A stretch of DNA of 64,000 bases from NCBI GenBank assembly GCA_039519185.1, contig CM076849.1:66136834-66200833 (forward strand). The letters are read 5' to 3'. Below the pieces are notes generated by a model, which searched no databases, was not told the DNA's origin, and saw only the letters and a list, made by a program, of their open reading frames with translations. Shown piece after piece: positions 1 to 10,367 of this stretch (position 1 is the first letter of the stretch; the number at the start of each line of letters is the position of its first letter). This DNA comes from Astragalus membranaceus (lineage: Eukaryota; Streptophyta; Magnoliopsida; Fabales; Fabaceae). Made by a program: the position numbers and the translations under genes.

Positions 1-2702
1 CAGCTTCAACCCACTTGGTGAAGTAATCAATAGCGACCAGGATGAAGCGATGCCCATTTGACGCCTTAGGCTCGATAGGACCTATGACGTCCATGCCCCA
101 CATTGAGAATGGCCAAGAGGCGGTCAAGACGTTTAGGGAAGCAGGTGGTACATGAATATGATCAGCATAGATTTGACACTTGTGACATCTTCTTACGAAA
201 CTATAGCAATCTGATTCCATTTGCAGCCAATAATAGCCAGCTCTTAATATTTTTCTTGCCATGGTGTGCCCACTGGAATGAACCCCAAATGAGCCTTCAT
301 GGACTTCTCTCATGATTTTTGTTGCCTCTTCTTCTGTCACACACCTTAAGAGGACCATATCATAATTTCTCTTGTATAGAACTTCACCGCTCAAAAAGAA
401 ATTCTTTGACAATCTTCTGAGGGTTCTCTTGTCATTCTCTGACGCTCCAGGAGGGTATTCTCTGTTCAAGATGTACTGCTTGATGTCATAACACCACGGC
501 TTGTTATCAGACTCTTCCTCGATGACCATGCAATAATGATGTGCTGGCAAATCTCGATGCTGAATCCCGATGTGAGTCAAGCTTTTGTCGCAGCTGATAT
601 TAAACATTGAAGACAAAGTGGCTAGTGCATCAGCCGACTGATTCTCATTGCGAGGAAGGTGCTGGAATGTGATTTCCTCAAAAAGCTCAACCAGCTTTAG
701 AATGTAATCTCGGTAAGGGATCAACTTGGAGTCCCTGGTCTCCCAATCACCGTTCACTTGGTGAATTACTAGAGCTGAATCTCCATACACATCAAGTCTC
801 TTAATTTTCCAATCAATGGCCGCCCGGATACCAAGAATACATGCCTCATACTCTGCGATATTATTAGTGACGTAGAAGCTTAGTCTGGCAGTGAATGGGA
901 TGAAGCGATTATCAGGGGAAATCAGCACTGCCCCGGCTCCGTGCCCGTACATATTGGAGGCACCATCGAACACTATTCTCCATCTTTCATCTTCTGGGGA
1001 TTTTCCTTCTTCAAACAAAGCCATGATATCTTCATCAGGAAAGTCATACTGCATAGGCTGATAATCTTCAACAGGCTGGTGTGCCAGGTACTCGGCCAGC
1101 GCACTACCTTTAATTGCTTTCTGAGTGACATATAGGAGGTCATATTCTGATAACTGCATTTGCCAACGGGCAAGTCTCCCTGTAAGTGCGGGCTTCTCGA
1201 AGATATACTTGATAGGATCCATTTTAGATACCAACCAAGTAGTGTGACTTAGCATGTACTGCCTCAAACGATGAGCAGCCCAAGCTAAAGCACAACAAGT
1301 CTTTTCTAGCAGCGAGTACCTTGTCTCACAGTCAGTGAATTTCTTGCTCAAATAGTAAATGGCATGCTCTTTCTTCCCAGATTCATCATGTTGCCCTAAC
1401 ATGCAACCCATCGAGCTGTCTAGCACGGTTAGGTACAGGATCAGAGGTCTGCCGGGTACAGGAGGCGTCAAGATAGGTGGATTCTGAAGATATTTTTTGA
1501 TCTTTTCGAATGCTTCTTGACAATCATCATTCCATTTGGTCTCTTGATTCTTGCACAAAAGTTTGAAGATTGGTTCACAAGTGGCAGTCAACTGGAATAT
1601 GAACCTAGAGATGTAGTTCAGTCTTCCGAGAAAACCCCGAATCTCTTTTTCTGTTTTAGGGACTGGCATCTCAAGAATCGCACGCACCTTGTCTGGATCG
1701 ACCTCTATCCCCTTTTGGCTGACGATGAACCCCAAAAACTTTCCTGATCGCACGCCAAAGGTACACTTGGCAGGATTTAATCTGAGCTTGAATTTTCTCA
1801 ACCGCTCGAAGAGCTTTTGCAAATTGACGATGTGTTCCTCATCCGTTTTAGACTTTGCGATCATATCGTCCACGTAGACCTCTATTTCTTTGTGCATCAT
1901 GTCATGAAACAATGTGACCATAGCCCTTTGATAGGTAGCACCGGCGTTCTTCAACCCGAATGGCATGACCCTGTAACAGAATGTTCCCCAAAGAGTTGTG
2001 AAAGTTGTATTCTCCATATCCTCAGGAGCCATCTTGATCTGGTTATACCCTGAATACCCATCCATGAAGGAGAACAGTGAATGTTGCGCCGTACTATCCA
2101 CTAAGACATCAATATGGGGCAGGGGAAAATCATCTTTGGGACTAGCACGGTTCAGATCTCTGTAATCAACGCACATTCTAACTTTCCCGTCCTTTTCCGG
2201 AACTGGTACGATGTTGGCAACCCATTGCGGATACTTGGCTACCACTAGGAACCCAGCGTCAAACTGCTTTTTCACTTCATCTCTGATCTTTAAGGACATT
2301 TCTGGCTTCATTCTTCTCAGTTTCTGCTTTACCGGAGGACATCCTGGCTTGACTGGCAACTTATGCACCACTATGTCGGTATCTAAACCTGGCATATCTT
2401 GATAAGTCCATGCGAAGACATCAACATATTCATGCAGGAGTTCAATTAGTTTCTTGCGCTCACCTTCCTTCATTGAAGTACCCACCTTTACTTCCTTCTG
2501 GCTGTCCTCTGTGCCTAGGTTAATTATCTCAAAGGACTCCCCATGTGCCTGAATAACCTTTTCCTCTTGTTCAACCATTCTCATCAACTCTGGAGGAGTT
2601 TCCCAGTCATCCTCAACATCCTCCTCAGCTTGGTTAACGGGGTAATCAAAATTAACATATGAACCGTTGGCATCGTTATTCTCAAAGATATTCATATTAG
2701 AT
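1..2702 (-). CDS. pol: Element A pol: reverse transcriptase, RNase H, second RNase H, integrase (partial)
   Basis: The minus-strand frame starting after the intron acceptor at 2702 reads open to the window edge; I read most of it directly and found no stop. Domains in order: an RT with the catalytic YVDDM at 1876-1862, a Ty3-type RNase H over about 1480-1090, a second archaeal-type RNase H beginning near 985 (FDGAS) and ending with DALATLSSMF near 605, the integrase HHCC zinc finger about 310-165, and the start of the DDE core (WGMDVIGP, about 105-80). The second catalytic Asp and the Glu are off the edge. It copies element RNA into DNA and inserts it. The start is a splice acceptor, not an ATG, so the frame has no own start codon. 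It is far better preserved than the same region of element D. Confidence 0.9.
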
Positions 2703-2910
2703 CTGCATTTGCGGGAATAGAAAGAAATGAACAAGCAAAAATAGAAACACAAGATGGAGACGCATGATAATGAAAACCAAATTTATTCATTTGAGAATCC
2801 AAAACAACATTTTATTGATAGATGATATTTGAAGGAAAAACATGCATGCCCTTATGAAATATCCTAAGGCCTTGGGCAGAGCCAAAGAATTTGCATTACA
2901 AAATCATTAC
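2703..2910 (-). other. Element A intron between protease and RT frames (208 nt)
   Basis: On the minus strand the protease frame ends CCA-AAG-TAA-TGA. A GT donor lies inside AAAGTAATG (first intron base 2910), and an acceptor AATGCAG ends at 2703. Joining them gives P-K-S-N-M-N-I in frame with pol. Element D has the same donor and acceptor contexts (55407-55619, 213 nt), and its joined frame is also continuous. A spliced intron at this place is known for Ogre elements; the exact borders here are my reading. Confidence 0.85.
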
Positions 2911-4358
2911 TTTGGAATGAAAATAACAGGGAAATCGATGATCTTCCAATTATCAAGCTCTTCCTCTGCCGCACTGCGATGCACCAAGTTCACGCCTTTG
3001 TTTTCCACAACTGATTCTTCCTCAATGACGGCCACCTGATTGGGATCCAGCATACCCGCACTCTTGAAGCTCTGGGAGAGATCATAGATAGGAACCTTCT
3101 TCAAGCTTGGTTCCCGCCCCTGAAGCTTAGCTAGCCTCCTTTCTCGCTTTTCCTCAACCATTCTCTTCTTATCAGCTTGAGTGGGCCGATATCCTAACCC
3201 ACGCCTATCCTTGTACTCTTGCAGCTGAACTGGCGTCAGAACTCCTTGCTCGGACTTTCCCAACCCTTTTCCGATCTGGTAACCATTTTGCAGCATGACT
3301 TTGGCTACCATGATAGCAGCGTTAGATATCTTTGGTACGGGCAACGGGGCTTCTTCCCCCACAAAAGCAGCATTTGCAATTTCTAGTGATTGAAAGGCAG
3401 ATTCAAGCGACTCTTCTGCAGCCTCAATGTATTGAGGAGGATGGGGCTTGCTAACGATAAACTCTTCTTCTCCAAAAACGACTATCAGCTTGTCATTGAC
3501 TACAAACTTAAGCCTTTGGTGGAGGGATGAAGGAACAGCACCGGCAGCATGAATCCAGGGTCTCCCCAGGAGACAACTGTAGGATGATGCAATGTCCATG
3601 ATCTGAAAATTCACATAAAATACTTCTGGCCCTATCTGCATCTGGAACTCCATTTCTCCTATAACCTCCTTCTTGGATCCGTCAAATGCCCTAACTAGTG
3701 TTGAGCTAGGCTTCATATATGAACAGTCTACATTTAATCTGCTCATAGTAGATTTGGGCATGACATTCAAAGAGGATCCATTGTCGATGAGGACCCTGGA
3801 GAGTGTATATTCACCACATCTAACTGAAATGTGAAGTGCCTGATTATGCCCCTTTCCCTCAGAGGTAAGCTCATCATCGGTAAAAGTAATATAATTGGAT
3901 GCAACAATATTCCCTACAATGCCATCGAGCTGGTCAACAGTGATGTTCTGAGCTACATGGGCTTCATTCAATACTTTCATTAGGGCTGCACGGTGAACCT
4001 CAGAATTGAGCAGTAGGGACATGATAGAGATCTTTGCAGGAGTGTGGTGCAGCTGGTCCACCACTTTGTAGTCGCTCTGACGCATGATCTTCAGAAATTC
4101 AGTGGCTTCTTGTTCTGACACTTTCCTACTTTCCTTGGGTTCTTGCGTTTTGCCTTTGCGAATTCTTTCCTCCTCCTCCTTTGAGGGACCTTCTTTCAGG
4201 ACTTCAGGGACATAAACACGTCCGCTTCTAGTGACTCCGCTGCTTCCCGCAATGTTGGTGATATCGGGAACAACCTGAGGTGTCTGAATTGGAACTGACA
4301 CCCCATAGCTCCATGGAACAGCATTGTTCTTTTGATGAGGAGATGGGACAGGAACCAC
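2907..4358 (-). CDS. pro: Element A gag-pro C-terminal part: aspartic protease and G-patch domain
   Basis: Open for 483 codons. It has an aspartic protease core with VLIDNGSSLNVMP near residues 189-201 (DNGS in place of the usual D-T/S-G, as in other Tat elements) and the flap/GRPW region near 266. A G-patch follows near residues 356-400 (GYQIGKGLGKSEQG and RRGLGY). The C-terminus runs into the intron donor. The protease matures Gag and Pol; the G-patch may bind RNA. The first Met of this frame is arbitrary: the real reading would continue from gag, but 4359-4639 holds stops and a frame change. It is about 70-75 percent identical by eye to D's copy at 53815-55317. Confidence 0.88.
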   Translation of the reverse strand: MVPVPSPHQKNNAVPWSYGVSVPIQTPQVVPDITNIAGSSGVTRSGRVYVPEVLKEGPSKEEEERIRKGKTQEPKESRKVSEQEATEFLKIMRQSDYKVVDQLHHTPAKISIMSLLLNSEVHRAALMKVLNEAHVAQNITVDQLDGIVGNIVASNYITFTDDELTSEGKGHNQALHISVRCGEYTLSRVLIDNGSSLNVMPKSTMSRLNVDCSYMKPSSTLVRAFDGSKKEVIGEMEFQMQIGPEVFYVNFQIMDIASSYSCLLGRPWIHAAGAVPSSLHQRLKFVVNDKLIVVFGEEEFIVSKPHPPQYIEAAEESLESAFQSLEIANAAFVGEEAPLPVPKISNAAIMVAKVMLQNGYQIGKGLGKSEQGVLTPVQLQEYKDRRGLGYRPTQADKKRMVEEKRERRLAKLQGREPSLKKVPIYDLSQSFKSAGMLDPNQVAVIEEESVVENKGVNLVHRSAAEEELDNWKIIDFPVIFIPK

Positions 4359-4639
4359 AATGGTCTTAAGTCTCTCCTCGATCGGCTTTCGGCTATACGG
4401 GACCTCAATGGGTTTCTGAACATTTATATTCCTATTTGATTAGAAAGTCAGCACATCCTCCTCTTTCTCTTGCACACCTATTTGGATTACATGACGATCC
4501 AATAGGTCCTGAAAACTGTCCTGAAAGTCTCACATGCCCCATCACAATTAACATCAACACAGACTTCTCTCTGAGTACATCCTCTCTCAATGACCCCGAA
4601 CTTGCATAGCTTTGCATGAATAACCTCTAAGGGTGTTTG
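4359..4639 (-). pseudogene. Element A decayed gag-pro linker
   Basis: This joins gag (left off at 19655) to the protease frame once the solo LTR is removed. Read in the gag frame it continues for about 50 codons (QTPLEVIHAKLCKFGVIE, then a Cys-rich stretch). It then meets stop codons near 4500 and shifts frame before the protease ORF. So A's gag-pro was broken, or broke later, independently of the insertion. Confidence 0.7.
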
Positions 4640-4644
4640 GATAC
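4640..4644. repeat. Target-site duplication GATAC of solo LTR B (left copy)
   Basis: GATAC sits directly before TGTAACACCCCG at 4645, and the same five bases follow GATGTTACA at 19650-19654. Five-base duplications are normal for Ty3/gypsy integration. Confidence 0.9.
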
Positions 4645-5327
4645 TGTAACACCCCGATAATTTCTAACTTGTAGAAACTACCGAAATGCACTACTGGTAT
4701 ACATCAGAGTGACTTTCCTTTTAAATATTGAACACATTCTACACTTCGATGAAACTCATCAAACGCACTTACATATCTGAACATAATATAATCAAAGTCA
4801 GGTCCTCACATAACTCAAACTAGTGTTCAATACTAAAAAAAAACGAAAGTCTGCGGAAGCGATTTACAACTTCATGACATAAGTCGTACAATCGTACATC
4901 TAAGGTACTGAATACAAATATACAGAGATACAAAGGAAACTGAAATACAAAGATACATAACATGACAAAAGGAATGTCGTCAGCAACTCTTCAAGTGTCT
5001 CCACAGCCGTGCCTCACGGTCTTTAACTTTCCCTGCTTAACTGAAAAACAACAACAATGGATTGGGTGAGACAACTTGTCTCAGTGAGTTCTATCGAGAC
5101 CCCTTACTAACTCTCTCGGTTCAATTATGCTTGATTTCATGAATCGTAGCCCTTAAGTCGACTACGGGGAACATACAACGTGTACTCGTGGCCCTTCCAA
5201 GCGACACACAAGGCACACACAATGACAATGATTCTTAGCATATCACCGGGTCTTATTTTAAAGATTCCGGCAAACCCAGTCCCCGGCCATTTCTACTACC
5301 TTAGGGACAACAATGTAACGGGCCTAG

Positions 5328-5330
5328 GGG
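5328..5330. repeat. CACTA target-site duplication GGG (left copy)
   Basis: GGG directly precedes the left terminal repeat at 5331, and GGG follows the right terminal repeat at 17980-17982. A 3-bp duplication is typical of CACTA elements. Confidence 0.85.
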
Positions 5331-5343
5331 AACTACAAGAAAA
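5331..5343 (+). repeat. CACTA terminal inverted repeat, left (3') end
   Basis: AACTACAAGAAAA, one mismatch (first base) from the CACTACAAGAAAA of the right end at 17967-17979. These ends are where the transposase cuts. Confidence 0.88.
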
Positions 5344-5349
5344 CCGGGA

Positions 5350-5835
5350 TTTCGCGTCGGTTAAAAATGGGGTTTAGCGTCGGTTTCAACCGACGCCAAG
5401 TGGAATTCCGTCGGTTCCAAAACCGCCACTAAATATGGCGCCACTAGACCGAACAGCGTCGGTTTATGCGACCACCGGTAGTCAACTTAGCGTCAGTTTC
5501 AACCGACGCTAAACCTGAAAGCTGACTGACATAATTTTTACTTTAGCGTCAGTTACAACCGACGGTAAATGTAAAAGGTGTCTGACGTTATGTCTACTTT
5601 AGCGTCAGTTACAACCGACGGTAAACGTGACAGTGGACTGCCGTTATTTCTACTTTAGCGTCAGTTACAACCGACGGTAAACATGAAAATTGACTGACGC
5701 TATTTTTTCTTTAGCGTCAGTGACAACCGACGGTAAATGTGAAAGTCGACTGACGTTATTTCAATTTTTGCGTCTCTTCCAACCGACGGTAAATCCAAAA
5801 GTTGACAGTCATTTTTCTTTTACTTTGTGGAAGAG
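5350..5835 (+). repeat. CACTA subterminal repeats, left end
   Basis: About seven imperfect copies of a roughly 60-bp unit containing GCGTCAGTTACAACCGACGG, a spacer with GACTGACGTTAT, and a TTTAGC lead. Pairs of GTCGGTT and AACCGAC face each other within units. Subterminal repeats of this kind bind the TNPA protein in En/Spm; that these do so is inferred from position and family. Confidence 0.8.
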
Positions 5836-6465
5836 ACGCAATTTTCAAAACAGACCACACAGGATAAATATGAAATAATAAAAACAGGATCACCAATAAC
5901 GAATCGAAACAGAGGATACGAGTTTACGTTCTTGGGAATGTACCAAATTGTATATGAATAGGGACAGTGTTGGCAGTTTGTAAATCATCAAGTGAGGGAG
6001 GAGTGGGGCTTCAAAACAGACCACACAAATATTTTGTAGCAACTCTATATGCATTTCCTTTTCTAAATTAAAATTCATTCACTTGCCTTTATTGTGGTTT
6101 TCTGCAATAAATGATTCTGGACTTTGTCAAAATCAAATTTCCATGTTTCTCTGAACTATTAACTACTTGTTGAGTTGTGTTAGGTGCCAAAAAAAAAATA
6201 CTTTTATGTGATTAATTTTGGACTTTTTAGATTTCTAATACCTGCACATATTTTTGGATATTTCTTTACAACTTGTTTAAATGTTAACATTTCCAGATCA
6301 AGGAAGAAACTCTCACAGTATGAGCTTATAGGGAGCAAAACTTGACTGTGTAATATATATGTTATGTTATGCCATGCCATTGAACATACATCCAAGTAAT
6401 GAACTATTGAAGAAACCCTTTGATGAGAGTGGTCTAGTTTAGACTTTAGACCTCAGAAAGATAAA
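5836..6465. other. CACTA interior, AT-rich non-coding
   Basis: I see no coding frame or repeat. The final 150 bases may be intron and 5' untranslated sequence brought in together with the captured frame at 6466: there is a TTTCCAG acceptor-like site near 6296. Confidence 0.4.
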
Positions 6466-6975
6466 ATGAAGCAGCAAAGGAGCTCAAAGTCAGCAATGGA
6501 AAGTGCTCCAAAGAATGTAAATAAGATGAAAACAAAATCTGTTGTTAATGATCCTTGTAATAATGAAAAGTTGGAAACATTAAGAGAAATTTTTCAGCGC
6601 GAAAGTGTAGAGGAAAGTTCAAGTTCAACACAAAGTGAAGAGCTTATCAAATACATGTCTAATTTGCCAGGTTATCTAAAATGTTCTGATAGAGGTAAAA
6701 ATGTTCAAGAGAAGGCTTTAAATGTTGGGGTTCTTGATTGGTCACAACTTGAAAAATGGAAAAACAAGCAATCATTCAATAGAAGTGAAGAATCAACATC
6801 ATCATCAAGAGCGGCTACCATATCATCTACCACTTCTAGAAGCCATAAAAAGCTTTATGTTAGAAAAGGTTTGCATTCTTCAGGTATCAAGGGAGATTAT
6901 AAAGAAGCCCTTCATAAAAGTTCCAAACTTTCTTCTCATAATATGAAACAATATCAGTGTTCTGAAACTGAATAG
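6466..6975 (+). CDS. Captured plant gene fragment inside CACTA (169 codons, unknown function)
   Basis: An open 169-codon frame from ATG to TAG on the strand opposite to the transposase genes. It is Ser/Lys-rich and hydrophilic, with no membrane segment. Residues about 67-100 read SNLPGYLKCSDRGKNVQEKA followed by LNVGVLDWSQLEKWKNKQ. I recall this kind of LPxYL...QEKAxNVGVLDWxxLEKW segment from the N-terminal part of large Ser-rich plant proteins of unknown function, not from any transposon protein. The frame is open and codon-like throughout. It is most likely a transduplicated host exon; whether it is expressed cannot be told. Confidence is for it being non-transposon coding sequence. Confidence 0.6.
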   Translation: MKQQRSSKSAMESAPKNVNKMKTKSVVNDPCNNEKLETLREIFQRESVEESSSSTQSEELIKYMSNLPGYLKCSDRGKNVQEKALNVGVLDWSQLEKWKNKQSFNRSEESTSSSRAATISSTTSRSHKKLYVRKGLHSSGIKGDYKEALHKSSKLSSHNMKQYQCSETE

Positions 6976-7772
6976 CCACATATTGAGAGTTTACATGATT
7001 TTCCAGTGAATAGCCACATATTGCACATTTGTACATATTACCTGAACTATTAATTTAATTGAGATGCAAGCAATTTGACTTCCGTCTAAACTTTCTGAAG
7101 TTGGAATGCTGGGTGTGTGATACAGTTGAACTTTTGTTTTATGGGAGGGGGTTAGAGTGTGTTTTTCCTTTTATTTATTTCTTTGGTTCAGTTAAGTGTT
7201 CCTGATATATTGTTTCAATTATATGTTATCAGGTCTGTTAACTTCAAATTCATTCCTGAACCAGTATTTGTATCCAAGGTTAAAGCCTAAAGGGTTACAG
7301 CTCCTCTATTTTTTTCTTTCTAATTTATTAGATAAATTCTTTGGTTTCCAGTGACAGTTCTTTGTATATCATAGACAATTCTTTGGTTTTTAGGGACAGT
7401 TCTTTGTTCTTGGGTTGTGTATGACTTAAAAGATACTAAGTATTTGTAGTATGTTTTGATGGTATTTTATATTCATGCATATATATATATGCGAATATAG
7501 AAATTTCTGGACAATAAAACAGCCAAAAGAACTAACTTACACAACCTGGAACTAAAAGAACTAATCTTACACAACCTGGAAGAATTGGTCCAAGAGCTCA
7601 GGATACAAAATTCAAAGAAAAGCAGTGTTGTTGACTGAAAAATATGCTTATAATTTTCCCAAAGTTAATATGCTTGTGCACTAATTAACTTTACTACTCC
7701 CTCCCAGCATGACTACCATAAATGCAGAAAAACATAAATGCAGAATATACTAAAGTAAAAACCATTGCTCAC
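6976..7772. other. CACTA interior between captured frame and TNPA-like gene
   Basis: AT-rich. It includes a tandem of TTCTTTGGTTTCCAGTGACA-like pieces near 7335-7405 and a short ATAT run near 7480. On the plus strand 7545-7640 reads a Leu/Glu-rich stretch (LEELVQELRIQNSKKSSVVD then stop) that could be the end of another captured exon, but it is too short to claim. Confidence 0.35.
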
Positions 7773-9176
7773 CTATATCAGTAGAAGGGCCAGAAAATTG
7801 CGGGTTACTTAATCCAAACACTTGAGAAGGGCAAAGTCCATCTCCCACACATCGTACTCGGCCTGAATGCTCTTTTCCTAATACTTGACCAAGAGAGTCA
7901 TTAGGTGTGATTGCCACAGAAGCAGTTCCTTGGCTCTCAATTTCAGCAATTTTCTCCTACAATATTGAAGTTATATGATGTTACTAAAAAATTAAGAAGA
8001 AGAACATGATACCAAAAGGCATATAAATATCGATATAACTTACACAAACAACTCTCGCATCTTCACTAATATATGTCCCATCAACTTTCTTATGAGTATC
8101 GATATACAAAACACCTCTGCTCACTTCCTTCCCAATTTCATTCATCTATTCATGAAAATCACAAATTCAAATGTTAAGTATAAGATAAAAACAATACACT
8201 AAAGCTAAAATGTTCGTAAATACTCACAATCTCCACCTTCCTTCGTTTGAGCTTTTTAGCTCCCCCTGTATGATTAATTTTAAGCTTTGATCTATTTTTA
8301 GCATTCTTTTGACTTATTTCCTACAAACATAAAGAAAATATTATTAACGTGATTTTTTGATGAAAAAATTGCTTATATGATGTTCGTAAACCAATTTAAA
8401 TATAAAAAGTAAAATACCTTAGTTTTTGGTCTCAATCTATAGTCCAAAAATGTTGCCCAGTCAATTGGAGTAATTGACAATGGAGGATTCTTCGTATTTT
8501 CATCACGACTCTTTGTCGGGTCATAATAGGTATTGAACAAATCTAACCTATGTTCTTTCCATTTCCTGCCAATGTCTTTCATGATATATGTTTTTGCATT
8601 AGCTTCATGGACCGGTTCCCACCATAACTTAGCCTAAAATAACTTATTGTTGTTAGTTATAACACTACATTACATGGTAATAAAAACAAGGTTTTATGGA
8701 TAAAAACAAGAAAAACAGCACTTAAATACCTTAATAACATTATCCCAAGCTTTATCCTTGATGTCACCAATTACCTTTTTCCAACTATCAAATCCAATAG
8801 GAAACCATTTATGCTCTCATGCCAATCGACCTAAAAAGCCTCCTAAAAGCCCATCGACATCGGTGGCACTTGGTGTATTTCCCTCAAAAGGAACGACAAC
8901 TCTCACTCCACGTGGAAGTTGGTAAATATCTCTAACTTGCATAGCACGTTCTTCTTCTTCTCCTTTATCATCTATAAAAAGAAAGCATTAACCGACCATT
9001 TTATATCAGATATGTTAATGTATGAACATTAAATGACTTACTTCTTACTCGAACCATCCAACAAGTTCTTTTGGGTTTTTTAGCAACACGAAGTTCTGTA
9101 TCAATTGGGGGCTCATGTAGGATGTCCTCAAGCTCATCACGTAGAAAAGACTCATCTTCAGATGTCTGGTGTTGCT
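7773..9176 (-). pseudogene. TNPA-like second CACTA gene (Transposase_24 / PF03004 type), six visible exons, one stop
   Basis: Exons on the minus strand with GT/AG borders that keep frame: 9176-9042, 8971-8730, 8633-8418, 8320-8228, 8145-8044, 7956-7773. Joined, they read an acidic start, then MQVRDIYQLPRGVRVVVPF, a block GRKWKEHRLDLFNTYYDP, a basic HTGGAKKLKRRK segment, YIDTHKKVDGTYISEDA and GRVRCVGDGLCPSQVFG. This order (THxKxDG, then GRVRGVGxGxCPS) is that of the plant Ptta/En/Spm protein family. An in-frame TGA at 8819-8817 (CGA to TGA, between GRLA and EHKW) breaks it. The 5'-most and 3'-most exons were not found. TNPA binds subterminal repeats and regulates transposition. Confidence 0.75.
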
Positions 9177-9572
9177 CTATATGAGACAATTGTTTACCTT
9201 ATCCTGGAACACTTTTAGCGTGTAAGCTGATTTATAGTGGACAAAGTGATATCAGATAAGTTAATAGGAATTGGTAAGACAGAGCGCAACTTAATTTGAT
9301 TGAGGAGACACTTAGTTTCAGCTTTCTCAGCACTCATAAATTATTGACAGCTTTTACGAGAAAATACAGTCTATTAGCACATGATCAAACATGTTTCACG
9401 AATTGCACAGAAGGATCATTGTTCAGCTTTAAATTTTGGTACATAGGTAGTTAAATCATGCTGTTGATCATAAAATTAACAGATTCCTGATGTCATCCCT
9501 TAATTAGTTAACAAAGCCAATTCTAAATTGCAAGCAATCAAAATTCCCAGCAACATTGCAGAAGTCCTGCAT
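9177..9572. other. CACTA interior, no gene seen
   Basis: AT-rich sequence upstream of the TNPA-like exons. It may hold the missing first exon, but I could not pick one. Confidence 0.3.
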
Positions 9573-9827
9573 TTATATAACTCCTGACTGTCCATCTTCA
9601 GCAGTGTTGTCACTCTGGCCATCAAGATTGCCCTGGCCACTGCTACCGGCAGTGCCGTAAGAGCCATCATCAGCAGTGGTCTGCCAAACGGACTGCCACG
9701 CCTGAGAAGGAGGCTGAACATAGACACCGGTAGCGGGATCAACAGCAGGACGACTCTTCTAAAGAGTGCGACGCTTATTCTCCTCGGCATGAAGCCAAGA
9801 ACGGATCGTAAGTTCAAGGATGAAAAA
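9573..9827 (-). pseudogene. Captured NF-YC transcription factor fragment
   Basis: The minus strand from about 9827 reads FILELTIRSWLHAEENKRRT L-stop-KSRPAVDPATGVYVQPPSQA and on through WQSVWQ, GSYGTAGSSGQGNLDGQ to TAA at 9575-9573. The first part is the histone-fold helix of plant NF-YC (HAP5). The second part is the conserved C-terminal tail of the same protein. The middle, which includes the last histone-fold helix and the linker, is missing, so this is an internally deleted piece. A TAG at 9761-9759 replaces the expected CAG. NF-YC is a subunit of the CCAAT-box factor NF-Y; this copy cannot make it. It lies between the two CACTA genes and shares their strand. Confidence 0.85.
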
Positions 9828-10367
9828 AGAGCAACATTACTCTTCCTTTCATTTGTATCAAAAAAAGAGCAACATCACTTAAGCTTAAAAGAATTCTGAA
9901 GCGTGCAGAGCGTGGCATAATAAAAAGGATAATTTGCATAACAAAGTTAGAATTAATGACTACTTACATTGCACCTAAAAGCATGTGGAACTCTATGTGG
10001 CATAACAAAGTTTTGATGCGAAATAATGCCAACTCAAGTGGACTTTAAAATAAAAGAGCTGTTAGGATACACAGTGGACAAAGAAAAAGAAAAAGATAAA
10101 CAAAAGGTATTTCACAAAAAATCAAATGGAATCTAAGATCCTTACATTTGAAAAAAAAAAAGGAATTGAATGAATTGAATGAAGCATTGTCAACGTGAAT
10201 GAGCTACATAACATTTCCAATAATCATTTAAACTGATGAAAATAATAAAAGCTAGGAACAGAAATGACAATGAGTAAAATCTAACTTGAATTAAAGACCA
10301 AGGAACAAGGAGGTGAGTTTATTTTTAACATCCTTGCCAATTCTAAACATGCATGCCAGTTCTAAAC
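9828..10367. other. CACTA interior, no gene seen
   Basis: AT-rich, with A-runs near 10147. It separates the captured NF-YC piece from the stop of the transposase gene. Confidence 0.4.

Noticed and set aside
7545..7640. Leu/Glu-rich plus-strand stretch as a fourth captured gene
   Set aside because: Only about 30 codons, with no clear exon border or family likeness.
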